A DNA stretch of 64,000 bases from Capitella teleta (Eukaryota > Annelida > Polychaeta > Capitellidae), in the NCBI GenBank assembly GCA_000328365.1, contig KB310915.1, positions 389,192-453,191 of the forward strand. The letters run 5' to 3'. Position 1 is the stretch's first letter. Each line of letters starts with the position of its first letter. Below are positions 12,210 through 24,560 of this stretch, piece after piece. Made by a program: the position numbers and the translations under genes. A model generated the notes under the pieces. It searched no databases, was not told where the DNA came from, and saw only the letters and a list, made by a program, of their open reading frames with translations.

Positions 12210-15200
12210 CAACTCTTCACCGCAAACCGCAGCAAATGATTTTATCGGGCAAAAATGTCCCTCGATTTATGTGTGTACAGTAGCGTCCTTCTTGTAGTTA
12301 CTGTTTTTGACCATGTTGTTGGCCTTTTTAGCTGTACTATTTTCCATGTCTTCAATCTGCCATTATCTTTTCCTTTTCTTCTGCCTCGTGTCTGGATATG
12401 CATTGTGTTCTGCTCACGTGCATCGTTATTATACGGAATAACTAAATATTAATAATCATGATAAACGCGTTTAATGTAATTCTCTCTCCCTCGGTCTTCT
12501 TGTTTTGTTCTGTTCGGGGCTTCGTACAACATGGATATGATTAGTGTAATGTAAGGGAATAATTCTGTGGAATCCGTCGCCATGACAATCATGGTTCCTG
12601 AGTGATTCAACCGAAACTTTATGAAAACGTAAAGGTCCATTAAGGACAACAATCTCAGGTTCATCCAATGAAATTTCGCAAAAAAAAGCTCATCTGGATC
12701 CTACTCTTTGATGCGTGGCAGCGTATGGTATTGCATGACATTCAGTATAAGTAAAGGATAAAGATATCAACAGTAGTAAAACGAGAGGCATTTATTTGAC
12801 GTGGTACCTTGTGGGGCAGAAGCTGGAGACTTGACGCTTCGCCATGCGGATCAATGAATTCTGAATTTAATGTGAATGTGTAACGATGCTAAAGAGGTCA
12901 TCCTGAGTATTCTCTGACCTGGATGCCGACCATCTCCCAGGTGCCCATGGATGATTACCCAGGATTGATTTGGCATTGTTTGGCCATAGACGAATTGCTA
13001 TAGTAATAAGTTTATGGTTTAGCGGCGATTCCTCAAGGGCTTCTGGGTAATGCCCGGACATCAGCTGTGTTCCTGTTGATCCGTCGACAACTCCAGTCTC
13101 ATTGCTTCAGCGAAAGGACATTGAACCCTCGATCGCTCAATATAGAACACAATACATTGCATTTGATTGTGAGGTTTTTCCCCTCTGGGTGAGTATATTG
13201 AGTGACTATAGACCTATATTTTCTTTTGTCGCAGTTGCGAAACTCATTTGTGTTTAAAGACTATAACTGAACATGTTTTATATTCATAGATATAAAATCT
13301 AAATACATTTAAAGTTAAGTATAAGGAACATCAATATGTAATTATGCACTTTTCAGACAATGCATACGTCAGTCACAGCCGCATTAATGTTCTCCGTATA
13401 ATTACTTTATTTGGTCTTTATTTCTTTTCATCACTAAAGAAAGAAAGAAAAAAAAAAATAAAAATAAAAAGCCGAGTCGACCTGCTGCTTACTCTCCGTT
13501 CCGTCTGCATTTTTATGATGACCGCATAACCGGCGACGTGGGGACACAACCATCGAATGACGTAACCTGCGCTGGGCACACCAATATGCCATTGGGCCAT
13601 GCGGTGGCTGCATGCTGCATCTGTTCCGTCTCATTGGACCTGTAATCCTTGGGTATAATCTTCAGGGTGGTCACCGTCGTTCTGATCAGTTTGAAATCCG
13701 TGCACTTGTTAACCATGTAATGAAATTGCGGCCCCTTTTAATGCGTTGATGGCGTGAAAATCTGTGCTCCGTTTAGTGGGTGTAAAGAGAGATACCAATG
13801 AATTTAATCTCTTCTGTTGCTCTTTTCAGCTGTTCATCGGGACACATGTGTTGCGGATTTTATTAACTTGTTAAAACATTTTTACCAAAATCTTATAAGG
13901 CGCGTGATTTATTTTACTGCGAGTAAAAGAATGAAAACATATGCATATCGTTTAAAATGACATAAATGCCATTATTTATCCGTTTCTATAATGTGCTTTT
14001 AACAAGCAATGAAGCCATGTTTAGTTCAAATTATCCTATTAATATATTCATATACGGTGTGCATCACTCTGTATCAGTATAAAGTACTGAACGGGGCCAC
14101 TTAAGTCATAAATAACACTTGCTTGTGTTCAGTTTAAAGTTAATCCACGTGGCAGTGTTGATTGAGGAAGAGATCAACACTGTGTTTTATCCATTTCAAC
14201 ACCGCACAACCCATAATGTTATTCCATCGCCTGCAGCCAGTAAGTAAATGTATCTAGTTTATCAATTACCTTTTAGTGTAGTAACAATTGCGGAATAAAT
14301 ACATTCAGTTAGGATTCAATATATGCTGTTCTGAGCAGGCAGTGACAAATTTCTCGCTGCATGGAAAATAGGTTTCTTCACTGAATTCTTGTGAATAGAA
14401 CTCAGTCTTTTCATGGCGTTCAGTTAACTGTTTTCGTTATGCGAGGTTGATTGAATTAAAGGCTTCCTCAGTTCTGTGATTTAGCGTTAAGCTGCCAGTC
14501 CTGTTTGATGTTTGACGGTGAATGCCTTGTAAATGGCGAATTGTTATTCTATGAACAGCTTCAAAGAGTGTTAAACTGAGGAAGGAGCCTGGGGCGATAC
14601 CCAGGGATCCCTCCTGATGCCCCTTCCGAGAGCCATAAACGGAAGAGGGCTTCAATGCACCGCTAACTAATATTTGACCAAAAATCGAGCACAGATTTTG
14701 CGGTCTTTTGATCATAGCATACGTCTGATCAGAGACGCTGCTTAATTGGCATACAGCAAGAAATAAATGTGCTTGGAACGATATAGCACACTGCGCCTGT
14801 TTGCTCCGGTAGATCGATCGAATTCTGAGTATTATGATATACAGGGTGGTTCAATTGAAACGGCTCCATCAACGAGTTGGTGTTTATGTACACTGCACTA
14901 AACACTTGCAGCAAGTATGAGCAGGGATTATTGTTAACTCCGGTCAAGAGTTATTGGAACTTCTATACAAACACGCATCAACCGTTTAATCATTTCAGAA
15001 TCGGAGGATAGTGCCAATTTCACGCCGACTATGTGATTTTTATGCGATTTTTGAATCTTGAAAAACGAATATATATTTTTTTTAATTGTAATCGTCTTTG
15101 AACGTCTAAAAGGAAGACCCACAGCATGCGTCATTGGAATATGTGCATGTATGCATGTATTATGAACATGGAGAATTCTGATGGACGCATGTTCTATACT

Positions 15201-15443
15201 TACAAAAGCGTACATCAAGTTTATTCATCAAGTGCAATTCCTGCATACTTGTAGTTTGTTTACATGTTTGTTTGGCTAATTAGAGGGAGGTCGAACTGCT
15301 AATAAATTTGACGCCGAGGGTGCAGGCAGGTGATAACTTGATACGCCAATGATATCACATGCGCCTTGAGTGTTCAGCACGTTAGGGCTTTCCAGATTGA
15401 TACAATGTAGTTTTGCAATGGAGATCGTAGCTTGGCGGTGTCT
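12173..15443. other. MORC2 3' flank and intergenic spacer (convergent genes)
   Basis: No canonical AATAAA occurs until a tandem pair at 13457-13468, about 1.29 kb after the MORC2 stop. AATAAT-type hexamers near 12452 could serve instead. Frames here (for example 12867-13061 and 14437-14715, both minus) show no recognisable domains. I see no mobile element ends. Confidence 0.5.
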
Positions 15444-15493
15444 NNNNNNNNNNNNNNNNNNNNNNNNNNNNNNNNNNNNNNNNNNNNNNNNNN
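15444..15493. other. Assembly gap, 50 N
   Basis: A run of exactly 50 unknown bases, probably a fixed-size scaffold gap of unknown true length. Frames drawn across it (15276-15704 minus, 15370-15891 plus) are artefacts in part. Confidence 0.99.
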
Positions 15494-16345
15494 TAAAAAG
15501 TAAGGAGTTTATAATACCCGCATACTTCCGAAAAAATGCGCGTGCAAGAGAGACAAACTTGTTCCTCGAATGTTTGCCAACTGTTGGAATGAATACTGTT
15601 AGAAGACAAAGCCACCCCCGGGATGGCTTCTCCTTTTCAAGGGATTTGAGTCCGGCCAATACGTGGTACATGTACTCGGATTGTGGGAGGCCGAAGCTGA
15701 CCACGGTTCGGACATCACTCGCCAGTGGGATTGAACAGAATCTACAATGTCATCGTGACCGCATGCAGGGCGCACGTCCGATAAGGAGGCAGAGTCGAAG
15801 ACTGCAGATGGTAAAGCATCGAATCATGCACATCGTAAAAGAGCGAGTCATTAAGAACATTCAAACTCGCGTAACTATATGTGTAACGTGAAGACTTTTC
15901 ATTCTATGTATTCCCACACCTCATTAGGGAGTCATATGTCCATATTATTTGTCAGCAATCATCTGCCCCTATTCTACCCTACGAAGTCATGCCCCATTGA
16001 CTAGCGAAGGGGGACCCAACCCTCACCGTGTTAAATACCCATACACAATATGATTGCATGACGGGCACATTTTGTGCGCGTTTTATTAAGTTTTGATGAG
16101 GCGGTTTCGGCAACCAGGGTGCGATGTTGAGTGGAAGACTGTTCAAGTCACGGTGGTTTTAGTGCGACTATTCGCACGTGCCTAGTATTCAAACTTGGCT
16201 TGGTAATATGTTAGGTGAGACTGAAGGCTTTATGTGCACATGTGGCAGTAAGCAGGTGAGTATTAAGTGGGATGTCAAGAATCAAGATTGACCAAGTTTG
16301 CGATTTAAAGAAAGGTGTAAGAAATAATTAATTCTATATAGCAAG
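15494..16345. other. Intergenic DNA; 132-codon open stretch of unknown meaning
   Basis: Right after the gap a plus-strand frame is open to 15891 (Arg-rich, no recognised motif), and the opposite strand is also open over 15494-15704. Strands open on both sides are usual for chance frames in CG-containing DNA. 15900-16345 has no recognised content apart from a minus-strand AATAAA at 16082-16087. Confidence 0.4.
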
Positions 16346-16351
16346 TTTATT
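16346..16351 (-). terminator. Candidate poly(A) signal of the T-box gene
   Basis: TTTATT on the plus strand is AATAAA on the minus strand, 736 bp after the T-box stop codon. A second candidate lies at 16082-16087. Either gives a 3' UTR of normal length; the sequence alone cannot choose. Confidence 0.5.
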
Positions 16352-17087
16352 TAAATTCCATGCATGATGTAATAGAATCTAATCAACATATAGTAGCATA
16401 CACATATAATCAATACAAATACAATTCAATTACAAGCAAAATAAAGAAGATACACAATAACTTATCAACATTCAACAACCATAATTGGAGGACAAAAAAG
16501 TCACAGAAGTCACAAAGGGAAAGTGCTGGCACTTGACCTCTGGCGATTCTGTCAATTCTTCAATCTCTGACTTAGGGCGTGGCTCTGATCTAATCACGTC
16601 TTTTAAGGAAGTGTGAGCCCCTATTCAGCCCGCAGAGCAAACAGAGCTCGTCGCCTCCTCCTCCTTACTTCTCCCTTTCCGATTGAAAGCCAGGTGAGCG
16701 GGCGTCGCACACCTGCAATAAGGGGTTGCCTCCCTTTCCGCCACGCCCCCTCCTCGCCAATTATCCCCTCACTTGAATGACGCAAGGCGAGACCAGCGTT
16801 GGATTCCAGGAGCGATAAATTTGCTGATCCGATCCTCTGCACGTTGATCAAAAGGTTTCCTGAATACGTTGCCTTTGACTAATATTTGAATGGCGGATTG
16901 GCTGCGTGCACAAGAACTTTAATGACATAATGAGTTTGACCAGCAGAGTAAAGACTGACTTTTTTCTTCTGGCATTGTACATAACGAGATCACACCTGGA
17001 ATGTTAAACACGTGAATACTGGAGAAGAGAAATCTATGTACAGGATTCGACTAGTCTTTAGTGTGAGATGATACAGGGTTCGGCTGA

Positions 17088-20000
17088 TCAGGCTAAATTA
17101 GGGAAATGAGAAGACGAAGGGAAGTTCATGACTGAGGGCATGCCGGACAGGGCACTGTACGACTGTCCGCTTCCCTGATGCATGTACGTGCACGACGGCA
17201 GTTGCTGACTGCCCAGTCCATATGATGACGTCGACGACGCCGAAGGAATCGATGAAGATGTTTGCAGGGCACACGCAGCGCTCTGAGGAGCCAGCTGACC
17301 ACAGTGCGAAGGCATCTGGCCGAGGAGACCATTGCCTCCACCAAGTCCAACAGAGTTCGCCATATGCATTGCTGCCATGCTGCTGCTAGCGGCCGAGTGG
17401 TGAGGGTAGTAAACTTGCTCGCAGGCTGAAGGCCCGCTGCTACCCTGGAGGTAGGGCGACAACCCCTGTGACGAGTACTGCGGGCACTGCGCTGGCGGCA
17501 TGGTAGACAGGCCTGCACTGCCCCGGCTCGGACTGCGGCATTTTCCCAGCGACGATCTTTTCGCTCCGATTTGACACGAAGGAAGATCATCTTCTCCCAA
17601 TTTGCGAGCGTCATCAGCGAGGTCTTCTCGTGGCCGATGTTCTGGAGTGCGCTGCGTCGGGGGCGCTGCCTTGAGAGGAGCGACCGAGGACGACGAATCA
17701 GTCTTGCGGTGCTTGCTGTCGGGTTCATCTGGCGAAGAGAGAGTGAAATGTTAAAGTCGTTAGACGTGACGTTTTTACGACTGATGAATCTTCGGTTACA
17801 TCACACCAATTGCGACATCCTTAAAAAGCTGTATATCATAAAATCATTGGTCATATATGGCGCTATTCATATGGGTTAAAAGACTTTCTATTTTCCACTT
17901 TTGAGTTTATTGTTTTTCTTCCCTTTTCACCTGCGTACTTTATCATTCACACCTGAGTAGACCTATAATACATATACTCAGGTGCGAATCATAAATTGAT
18001 ATATTTCGCTATCCGTCGATGGAACTCACATACAATTAACACAACGGACACGCGGAACAAGAGAACATGAAAGAGCTCAAAAGTTGATTGACAACGAATT
18101 AGAGCGTAATGCCATTTGCAGGTTGCTGTTTCGATTCTCGGAAGAATTCTCTTTGACAATTGCATTAGCCAAAGGTCATTAGGTCCAAATAGGATTGGAA
18201 GCCGGGTCAGCATGAACTCTATGGGGAAATCATGAAAACAATTGATCTCTAAGCATCTTATAGCCAATTAACGCAGCGGAGATCGACTAAAACAAAAACA
18301 GCGACAGTTTTACAACTGTTCCGCGCAGCGAGATGACGTAACACTGTCTCATTAAGACCTAGATCATCCACCCCGTCGAGTGTATTTCAATAAAGACCAC
18401 CAATGCCCAACGATCATGCCACTCAGTCATTTACTAGTTGGTGCCGTACCTGATAAGTCGTGTGAGGTTTTGTCAGATGGGTCCATTGAGATGCTAGGGC
18501 GCTTCATGTGCAGACGATGATCTCGACAGTGAAGGACATCAACGCGGCTACGTCCCATGCCATTGTCTCGGAATCCCTTTGCAAAAGGGTTGTGGTCAAT
18601 CTTGAGTTGGGTAATCTGCATAGGAACGGGTGTCATGAATAGACTGCATGTGCTTGGAGGTTTAGCGGAGCTCACCTGTTCATTCTGGTAAGCGGTGACG
18701 GCGATGAAGTGAGTCTCCTCGAAAGCGTACGTGTTGAATGAGTTCCATCTCATCGTGAAGATGTCGTTGGCTTGGACGACGTGGATGCGAGGCTGGTATT
18801 TGTGCATCGAGTTGAGAATGATCTGCTTGAGGGAGAGAGGAAATGATATTAAAGGACTGGAATATCATTCTAATAAAAAGCACACACGGCCTGAGCATCA
18901 AAGCCAACGGAAGGAACATTAATTGCCTTATAATGGAGATCCAATCGCACTCTAGTGGCTTCTGATCAAAACATAAATGCTCCCTTGAAAGGAAAAGCTC
19001 CCGCAAATGAGCTCAGGCGCCAAGGTATTATAAGTCGACTAAATCTGCAATGCGAGGGAGCATTTCTGTATTATGCATGCTTCGATAGAGATGAAAGACC
19101 GAAGTCATAAGACTTCTCCGAGCAACGTATGCTCCCCCCTTTAAGCTCCTTACGACGCCCTTCTGCCTCTTCTCTGCGAGATGGCAGCAATGAACCCGAG
19201 ACTTGGCACCTCCCCCCGCCCCGCCCTAATACCCCCTTACCCCAGCGCCCAATTAGTCAGCCAATTACTCACGTGGCCATTTTGGTCCAAGTTGTTGTTG
19301 GTCAGCTTCAATTTGTGGAAGGAGACTGGTTGCTTCATCCAGTGCGACCCAGACGCGGGGGAATCCGGGTGGATGTACAGGCGTCCTGGCATGTGCGGCT
19401 CCGCCTTGCCGGTCACCACCCACTCTGAGTTGTGGTACTTGTATCTGCAATCATCCAAGGGCACCAGGTCCATGAGCAGGATGTACTTGGCGTGCGGGTC
19501 GAGACCTTCTAGGCTGCATTTGAACGTCGGGAACATGCGTCTGTGAGAGAGAAAAAAATGGATAGGTTGGCTTCAAAGGACCTCAAGACTAACGGCACTT
19601 CCTGAGAGCGATAATAGGGGGTTCCGTTATAATAGGCCAGCGTGGCTCGGGGCGCCGCTCTTAATGACCGAACGGCAGCGTGGATCCGTTGCGTTCGCTC
19701 ATTGGCTTAGTTGGCGCGCAGAGAGGGCTTAATGGGGTCATCGACCTACGCCACGGGTGCCACTCATTACGACCGCGCCAATCAACGACCATAAAGCGAA
19801 CATCAAAGGAGGATTCCAGCGATTATAGAATACCTTACTCCAGGAATATATACGCTACTCTGTCTTTCATATGTATATTTATGCAGTGCACGTGACTGCT
19901 CTTCAATTAACTGATTCACACTAAATGCCCTAAAGGTGCAGACGTCTACGGCGCAGTAGATCCACATTTAATTACAAGGTGTTCAGCTTTAATGCATCCA

Positions 20001-22886
20001 ACAAAGTCCTTATTAGCAGCAGATGCCAAGAAAAGTTCACTCGAGTCACTATATTATTGAGTAAAGCATACATACACAAGGTCGCTTAGTACATCATCGC
20101 TTATACAAATCCCAAGACACAAATCTCACTTTCGATCTTGCTAATTGGCGGCGGCGGTTTGAATGCACCTGTGATTAAACACCTTGCATTGCTTCCACTC
20201 CGATGGCTTCCTTATGAGGAGGACGCGTGGCGATCCGCGGTCAGGCGGAAGGTGAACTGGTCACTCAACCTGAGGCCCCCTTGGGAGAAGGCAGCCGGGT
20301 GGGGGACGCCGCCACGGGACGAGGGTGCGAGACATTTTGCTGACTGAAGCCGAAAGGTGTTCGGATTTGACGGCAGGTGGCTCTTATGCGCTGCATCGTC
20401 GTCTGCTTACGAGTAGGGTGTACTAGTACTAGTATATGTATACTAAACGACAAGTGTTATCATTATGTATAGTATGGGATATAGATGGGCTAGTTATGAG
20501 TGCAGGAAGACAGAACAGGTGTTGCACATGTTTACCTGTCCATGATTATTGTAGTGGACGCTCCTTGCGAACTGCTACGGAATCTATCGATGCATAATTT
20601 AAATCTCAAGCAAGTCGTAAAGCTAATCAAGATGCCCGTTGTTCAAAGCGGCAGAGTGAGTAATAAACTAGAGCGTATATATTTAATGATATTGACGTAG
20701 CCATTCATAATTCACAGCCCCCCTAGCCACGTTCGATCCACGTACAGATTAGCGCGCCGTCTGGCGGCTCAATATCGCTGGCGTCTGGGGCACGAGTCGC
20801 CTTCAAACGAAGCTTAACTCCCTAATTGGCGAGGGCGACGTTTCGATCACAGGGCCCGCGCGATCAGTTATCGAATCACCAGACAAAGCAAGCATTGATT
20901 AGATTTGAAGAAATTAGCGGAGGTGAAAACATCGTTTCTGCGGTGATTTCTCCGTGTGAACTTTTACAAGACAAACACAACGTAAGCGTTTATAAGTGAC
21001 AAATAGCCTGATTGTGAAATCGCGTGCGCACATTGTGTCGATTCTGCGCAGCGAAAGAATAGTAAATCTCTGTATTCTTCCGATTTGCTGCATGACATGG
21101 ATTGTGTTTTATGTAATCACGATTTCTATCAAACATTGCGATCTCGAAGGACCCGGGTCCATATAAAATCCATTTAGCACCCACTAAAAAGGCTGCGTCC
21201 AATGGAAGGAATTCAATTACTAAAAGTCTGCTATGTTTATTCCTCGAACTGCTCTGACGCGGGGTCCCGTAAGACCTTTGTACGAATAGCACAGTATGCC
21301 TGGCGCGCCAACATACTTGCAGTTTACAAAGCGTGCAACGATTTCAAAGGACTCACCGCCCACTCTTGGTAATGATCATCTCAGTGCCAATGGCGTGGAA
21401 CTTCTGCCACAGTTCCTTGTTCTCCAGATTGATCTTGATGTTCTTGTCTCTGTTCTGCTCGCGTCCTGCCGCGCTGGCCATGTGTCCTGGGAAGGCCCCC
21501 ATCCGCTTGGCGGCGTCATTCGCGCCTACTCCCCCTCCGTGCACGTGGAATCCTCCAAACTGCTGGCCACTGCCTGTGATCAGAAATTGGAGAAATGAAA
21601 TATCTTTTAAAGGGGGCATGTTTCAGTTGTTTACTGCATATGGGTCTAAAGAAAATCAAAGCACAATTATGACTCACCCAAGATTCATTTACACGACTTT
21701 TAGCACCTGTTTGTCACAGTATAGCGTTGATAATTGGTTACAATAGTGATTTACAGACATGTTAAAAGCTATAGCATTCCCAAGAGGAAGACCGGCGTTT
21801 CGGAGACCTGGGTAAGCTATGGCCTACGGGGCTCATAAACATTTTATTCTCGCTCAATCACGAACGGACCCCGCGTGTAACAGTTATTCTGGCTTCATTA
21901 TGAATGTTACAATCTGTTGAAGAATTTACAACCTCATCTTATTCACGGCAATCGAATCGCACCGAAAGAACTTTTTTTCTCTCCTGCCTGCTATAAGTTA
22001 CTCCTTTCGCGGATACATTTCAATAAAGACCCTTAATGGCATGGCTATGAAGAATGCGCTGCAGGGCGCGGTTGCAGAATGGGGAAATAAAAATATTATA
22101 AACCCGTAATAACTAACCATATGCAACCTTCTCCAAGTTAAAGTCAGTTCAGACGAAAACGTGCACGCACATTGATAATTGGGCTATAGCTGTTCTAGCA
22201 AATGATTTAAGAATTATTAATGGTAACTGAACGGACTGAGCTATATGCGCGTACAGAATCAATCGAATTTGTAGCATTGCAGATGTGGAATTGCAATTGA
22301 ATCGACGATAAATTCGCACTGAGACTCAATTTGCAGCCATGATGCGAGGGATTTGTTTGCACAGCCGAGTGTCCGCCCAAGCAATTTGAAGGAGAGATTA
22401 ATATTCGATGTGACATCGATCTGGACCACAATCGGATTACAAGAAGAAGAGAGAGGGAGGAGAGGGTTTCACGACCCTTGCCTCAATAATTCATGTTATT
22501 TAAGGGCTTTAATTGCTAAGCTAAGAGACAAAGACGCGGATTAGGGCAGAGGGCTGGCTGGGTGTCACTCACAGAAAGCGGAGTGCATCTCCATGCTCCT
22601 TAAGCGGATTACAATCGCACAATGCAAGCTGATTGACTTTGAATGTTGTTACACTGTACTCACCGGTGAACGAAGCCATGGGGTCTGGGGCGTGGTGCAT
22701 AGGGAACCCGGCGAAGGGGAAGGGTTGTGGGGTGGGCATTAGGCCGTGGGATAGCGGGAAGCTGCGCGCCCGGGTGCTGAGGAAGTCGTCTTCGAACATG
22801 GTGCTTGATGTCGGTGGTGGAACCGGGTGGTGAGGCTGCGGGTTGTGGTGAGGAGGGTGGCCACCTGAGGGCATGAAAGACAGCAT
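17088..22886 (-). CDS. Tbx6/16: T-box transcription factor, Tbx6/Tbx16 (VegT-like) subfamily
   Basis: Six exons, read 22886-22664, 21573-21357, 19540-19273, 18822-18676, 18615-18450, 17728-17088. All junctions are GT-AG and phase-consistent; total 1662 nt, 553 residues plus stop. The start is the first ATG after an in-frame TGA near 22977 (MLSFMPSGG). The N-terminus is His/Pro-rich. The T-box covers residues ~122-304: [131 protein letters not shown]. The [12 protein letters not shown] stretch with QNEQITQLKI matches the Tbx6/16/VegT group better than Tbx2/3, Tbx4/5, Tbx20 or Brachyury, as judged by eye. The C-terminus is Ser/Ala/Gly/His-rich, as in transactivation regions. The family binds TCACACCT-type sites and, in deuterostomes, specifies paraxial/endomesodermal fates. 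Transcribed toward MORC2. Confidence 0.92.
17729..18449 (-). other. T-box gene intron 5 (721 bp): nothing recognised
   Basis: Phase-1 intron joining HDLS to DEPDSKHRK. It is AT-rich and contains no recognised repeat or coding frame. Confidence 0.5.
18616..18675 (-). other. 60-bp in-frame intron inside the T-box
   Basis: Between AVTAYQNEQ and [10 protein letters not shown] lies a 60-bp segment starting GTGAGC and ending TATGCAG. It is a multiple of three and has no stop, so the ORF reads straight through with 20 extra residues beginning VSSAKPPST. An intron at this site is shared by many T-box genes, and the T-box consensus is contiguous only when it is removed, so I treat it as a true intron. 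Confidence 0.88.
18823..19272 (-). other. T-box gene intron 3 (450 bp): nothing recognised
   Basis: Bounded by a GTGAGT donor after the NGH codons and a pyrimidine-rich CAG acceptor. Moderately GC-rich, no repeats recognised. Confidence 0.6.
19541..21356 (-). other. T-box gene intron 2 (1.8 kb): nothing coding recognised
   Basis: This intron separates the GR|R codons at the start of the RRMFP motif. It holds short CpG-rich blocks (19620-19760, 20130-20350, 20720-20860) which may be regulatory, but I can name no motif with confidence. There are no transposon ends. Confidence 0.5.
21574..22663 (-). other. T-box gene intron 1 (1.1 kb): nothing coding recognised
   Basis: Phase-1 intron splitting the Gly codon of Thr-Gly-Ser-Gly-Gln-Gln. 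AT-rich in its middle, no repeats or ORFs of note. Confidence 0.5.
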
Positions 22887-24029
22887 GGTTATCCTAGGTG
22901 TGTGAGTAGGCAGGGGTATCCTAGGGTTCCGCGTTGGAAGGAAGCGAGCAGTGGACTGAGGGTGACGGTCGTCTCACCCCTTTTGTCATGCTCATCGCCG
23001 ACACGCACCAGTGAGCATGGTCTTTGAAGTGTGGAGGGCTGACTAGTCAAGTGGTTCGGCCACACCCCTTATCGTCCGAAGAGCGAATCAAAGCGCCTTC
23101 CGATTACGCCTCAGGTGTAGACTTCTAGTACTGCCCCTCACACAGACATCAAACACATAAACACCTTTGGTGCCAGGCTCAAATAAATCCATTTGCAAAA
23201 CTAATGCGCATTCCTAGGACTTTGGTGCGAAAATGATATCCGCACATTTACCATTGGCGACGGTAACACACGTGGAAGGTGACCACGAAATCACGAGCAA
23301 ATATGAACAAGATTGTGTGTGCAAGAGTCTACAATGGGCGCCACACGACTCAACCACAGATATCGCTTCTCACCTCAATTTTTCTCAATTTACAAATTGA
23401 CAAATTTACACAAGAATTGATAATGTAGCTGCATTCTTAGTGGGAAGTTCGGCTGAAGCATATAAAGTGGAAATTCACAAAACTAAGAACACATGAAACT
23501 TGTGAAGCTATATGTTTTGGTTTTCCTAAATTTCAGTCATTTGGGTCTGTTAAAACGGTAAAAACGCCCCCACCATCGTTGAATATGCTACAACTTAATG
23601 CTTTAAATGAGCAGGGGAAAAAGGAAAAAAGAAAAAAAGAAATGCTAGCTCACAGAAAAATGGATAAACTTTGTTTTCGAGATAATTTGCGTTTATCTAA
23701 GATCAAATTGTCGCTGAAATAAAAAAAAATTGCGACTAGGAGCTTTAGGCTATTGTAGGTAAATCAAGCGAAGAAGAGAATGTACACGACCGAAGAGAGA
23801 AGCTGAGAGAATGACAGAGATGGTGAGTGAATGGTTGAGAGGAATCAAGATAAAAAGGAGAACGGGAGAAAATGTGAAGTTGAAGTAATGAACCCAGAGA
23901 AAAAGAATGATACTAGTAAATAAGTTGAGTAACTGAGTAAGACAGCAATCAACGAAATCAGAGTTGAACAGCATACCTGAACGAGACAGAGATATGTCCA
24001 ATCAAGCAAGAATTACTCCGAGTTGATGT
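22887..24029 (-). promoter_or_regulatory. 5' flank/5' UTR region of the T-box gene
   Basis: The 90 bp before the ATG are open in frame with no further ATG, so they are likely 5' UTR. An imperfect 11-12 bp direct repeat (CCTAGGATA core) sits at about 22891-22925. No TATA box in a convincing place. Purine-rich low-complexity sequence covers 23600-23660 and 23750-23990. Confidence 0.4.
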
Positions 24030-24560
24030 CGCTTATGGGTTTGGCACCTCTTTTCAAAAGATGACCCGTCAAAGAGAGAAAGGTCTAGAAGGGTTCCACT
24101 TCAAGTTGGCGCCTCTTTCTAACACTTCTCTTGCAGAAGCTTAACGCGTGCTTCACGAATTTTCGGCGCGAAACGCAGACGGCAAATTTCTCTCCTCTCT
24201 TTCCAAGGTCTATTCACCCAGCGCTTCAATTCAAGCACTTTTGTTTACAATCTATAAACGCAGAGCTGCCTCTACAAGGCGGCTAGGGCTGCACCCTCAA
24301 AAAGTTAAGTGATTCTCTAAAGGACGAATAGAAGCTCACCATTCGCGGTATTTCTTTCCCGTAGGTGTGAAAGTTCCGCCTACCTCGTTCATTATTCATG
24401 AGGGCTTCGTCTGTTATGGCCATCCAGGAGAACCCGGCGCTCTGATTGGCTGTTCTTTTATGCATTATTCATGAGGCGGCTTCTCTTCAGATCTTGATCG
24501 CTATCCGGACTCTCCCTTTATCTGGACCAATCGAAATGGCCCCGATCACAGAATCAAACA
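24030..24560 (-). promoter_or_regulatory. Candidate upstream regulatory block of the T-box gene
   Basis: About 1.2-1.7 kb upstream of the ATG. It contains AGGTGTGAAA (24363-24372), a full-consensus T-box half-site on the gene's strand (TTTCACACCT); two perfect copies of CATTATTCATGAGG (24390-24403 and 24463-24476); an inverted CCAAT box (ATTGG, 24445-24449); and a forkhead-like TTGTTTAC (about 24241-24248). Site density and the duplicated 14-mer suggest an enhancer or distal promoter, possibly autoregulated. This is inference; single sites occur by chance. Confidence 0.4.

Noticed and set aside
17126-17728. 200-codon minus-strand frame overlapping the last T-box exon, rich in Arg
   Set aside because: The splice phase from the preceding exon selects the other frame, which gives the Ser/Gly/His-rich C-terminus and a proper stop. 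The Arg-rich frame is a shadow of GC-rich coding DNA.
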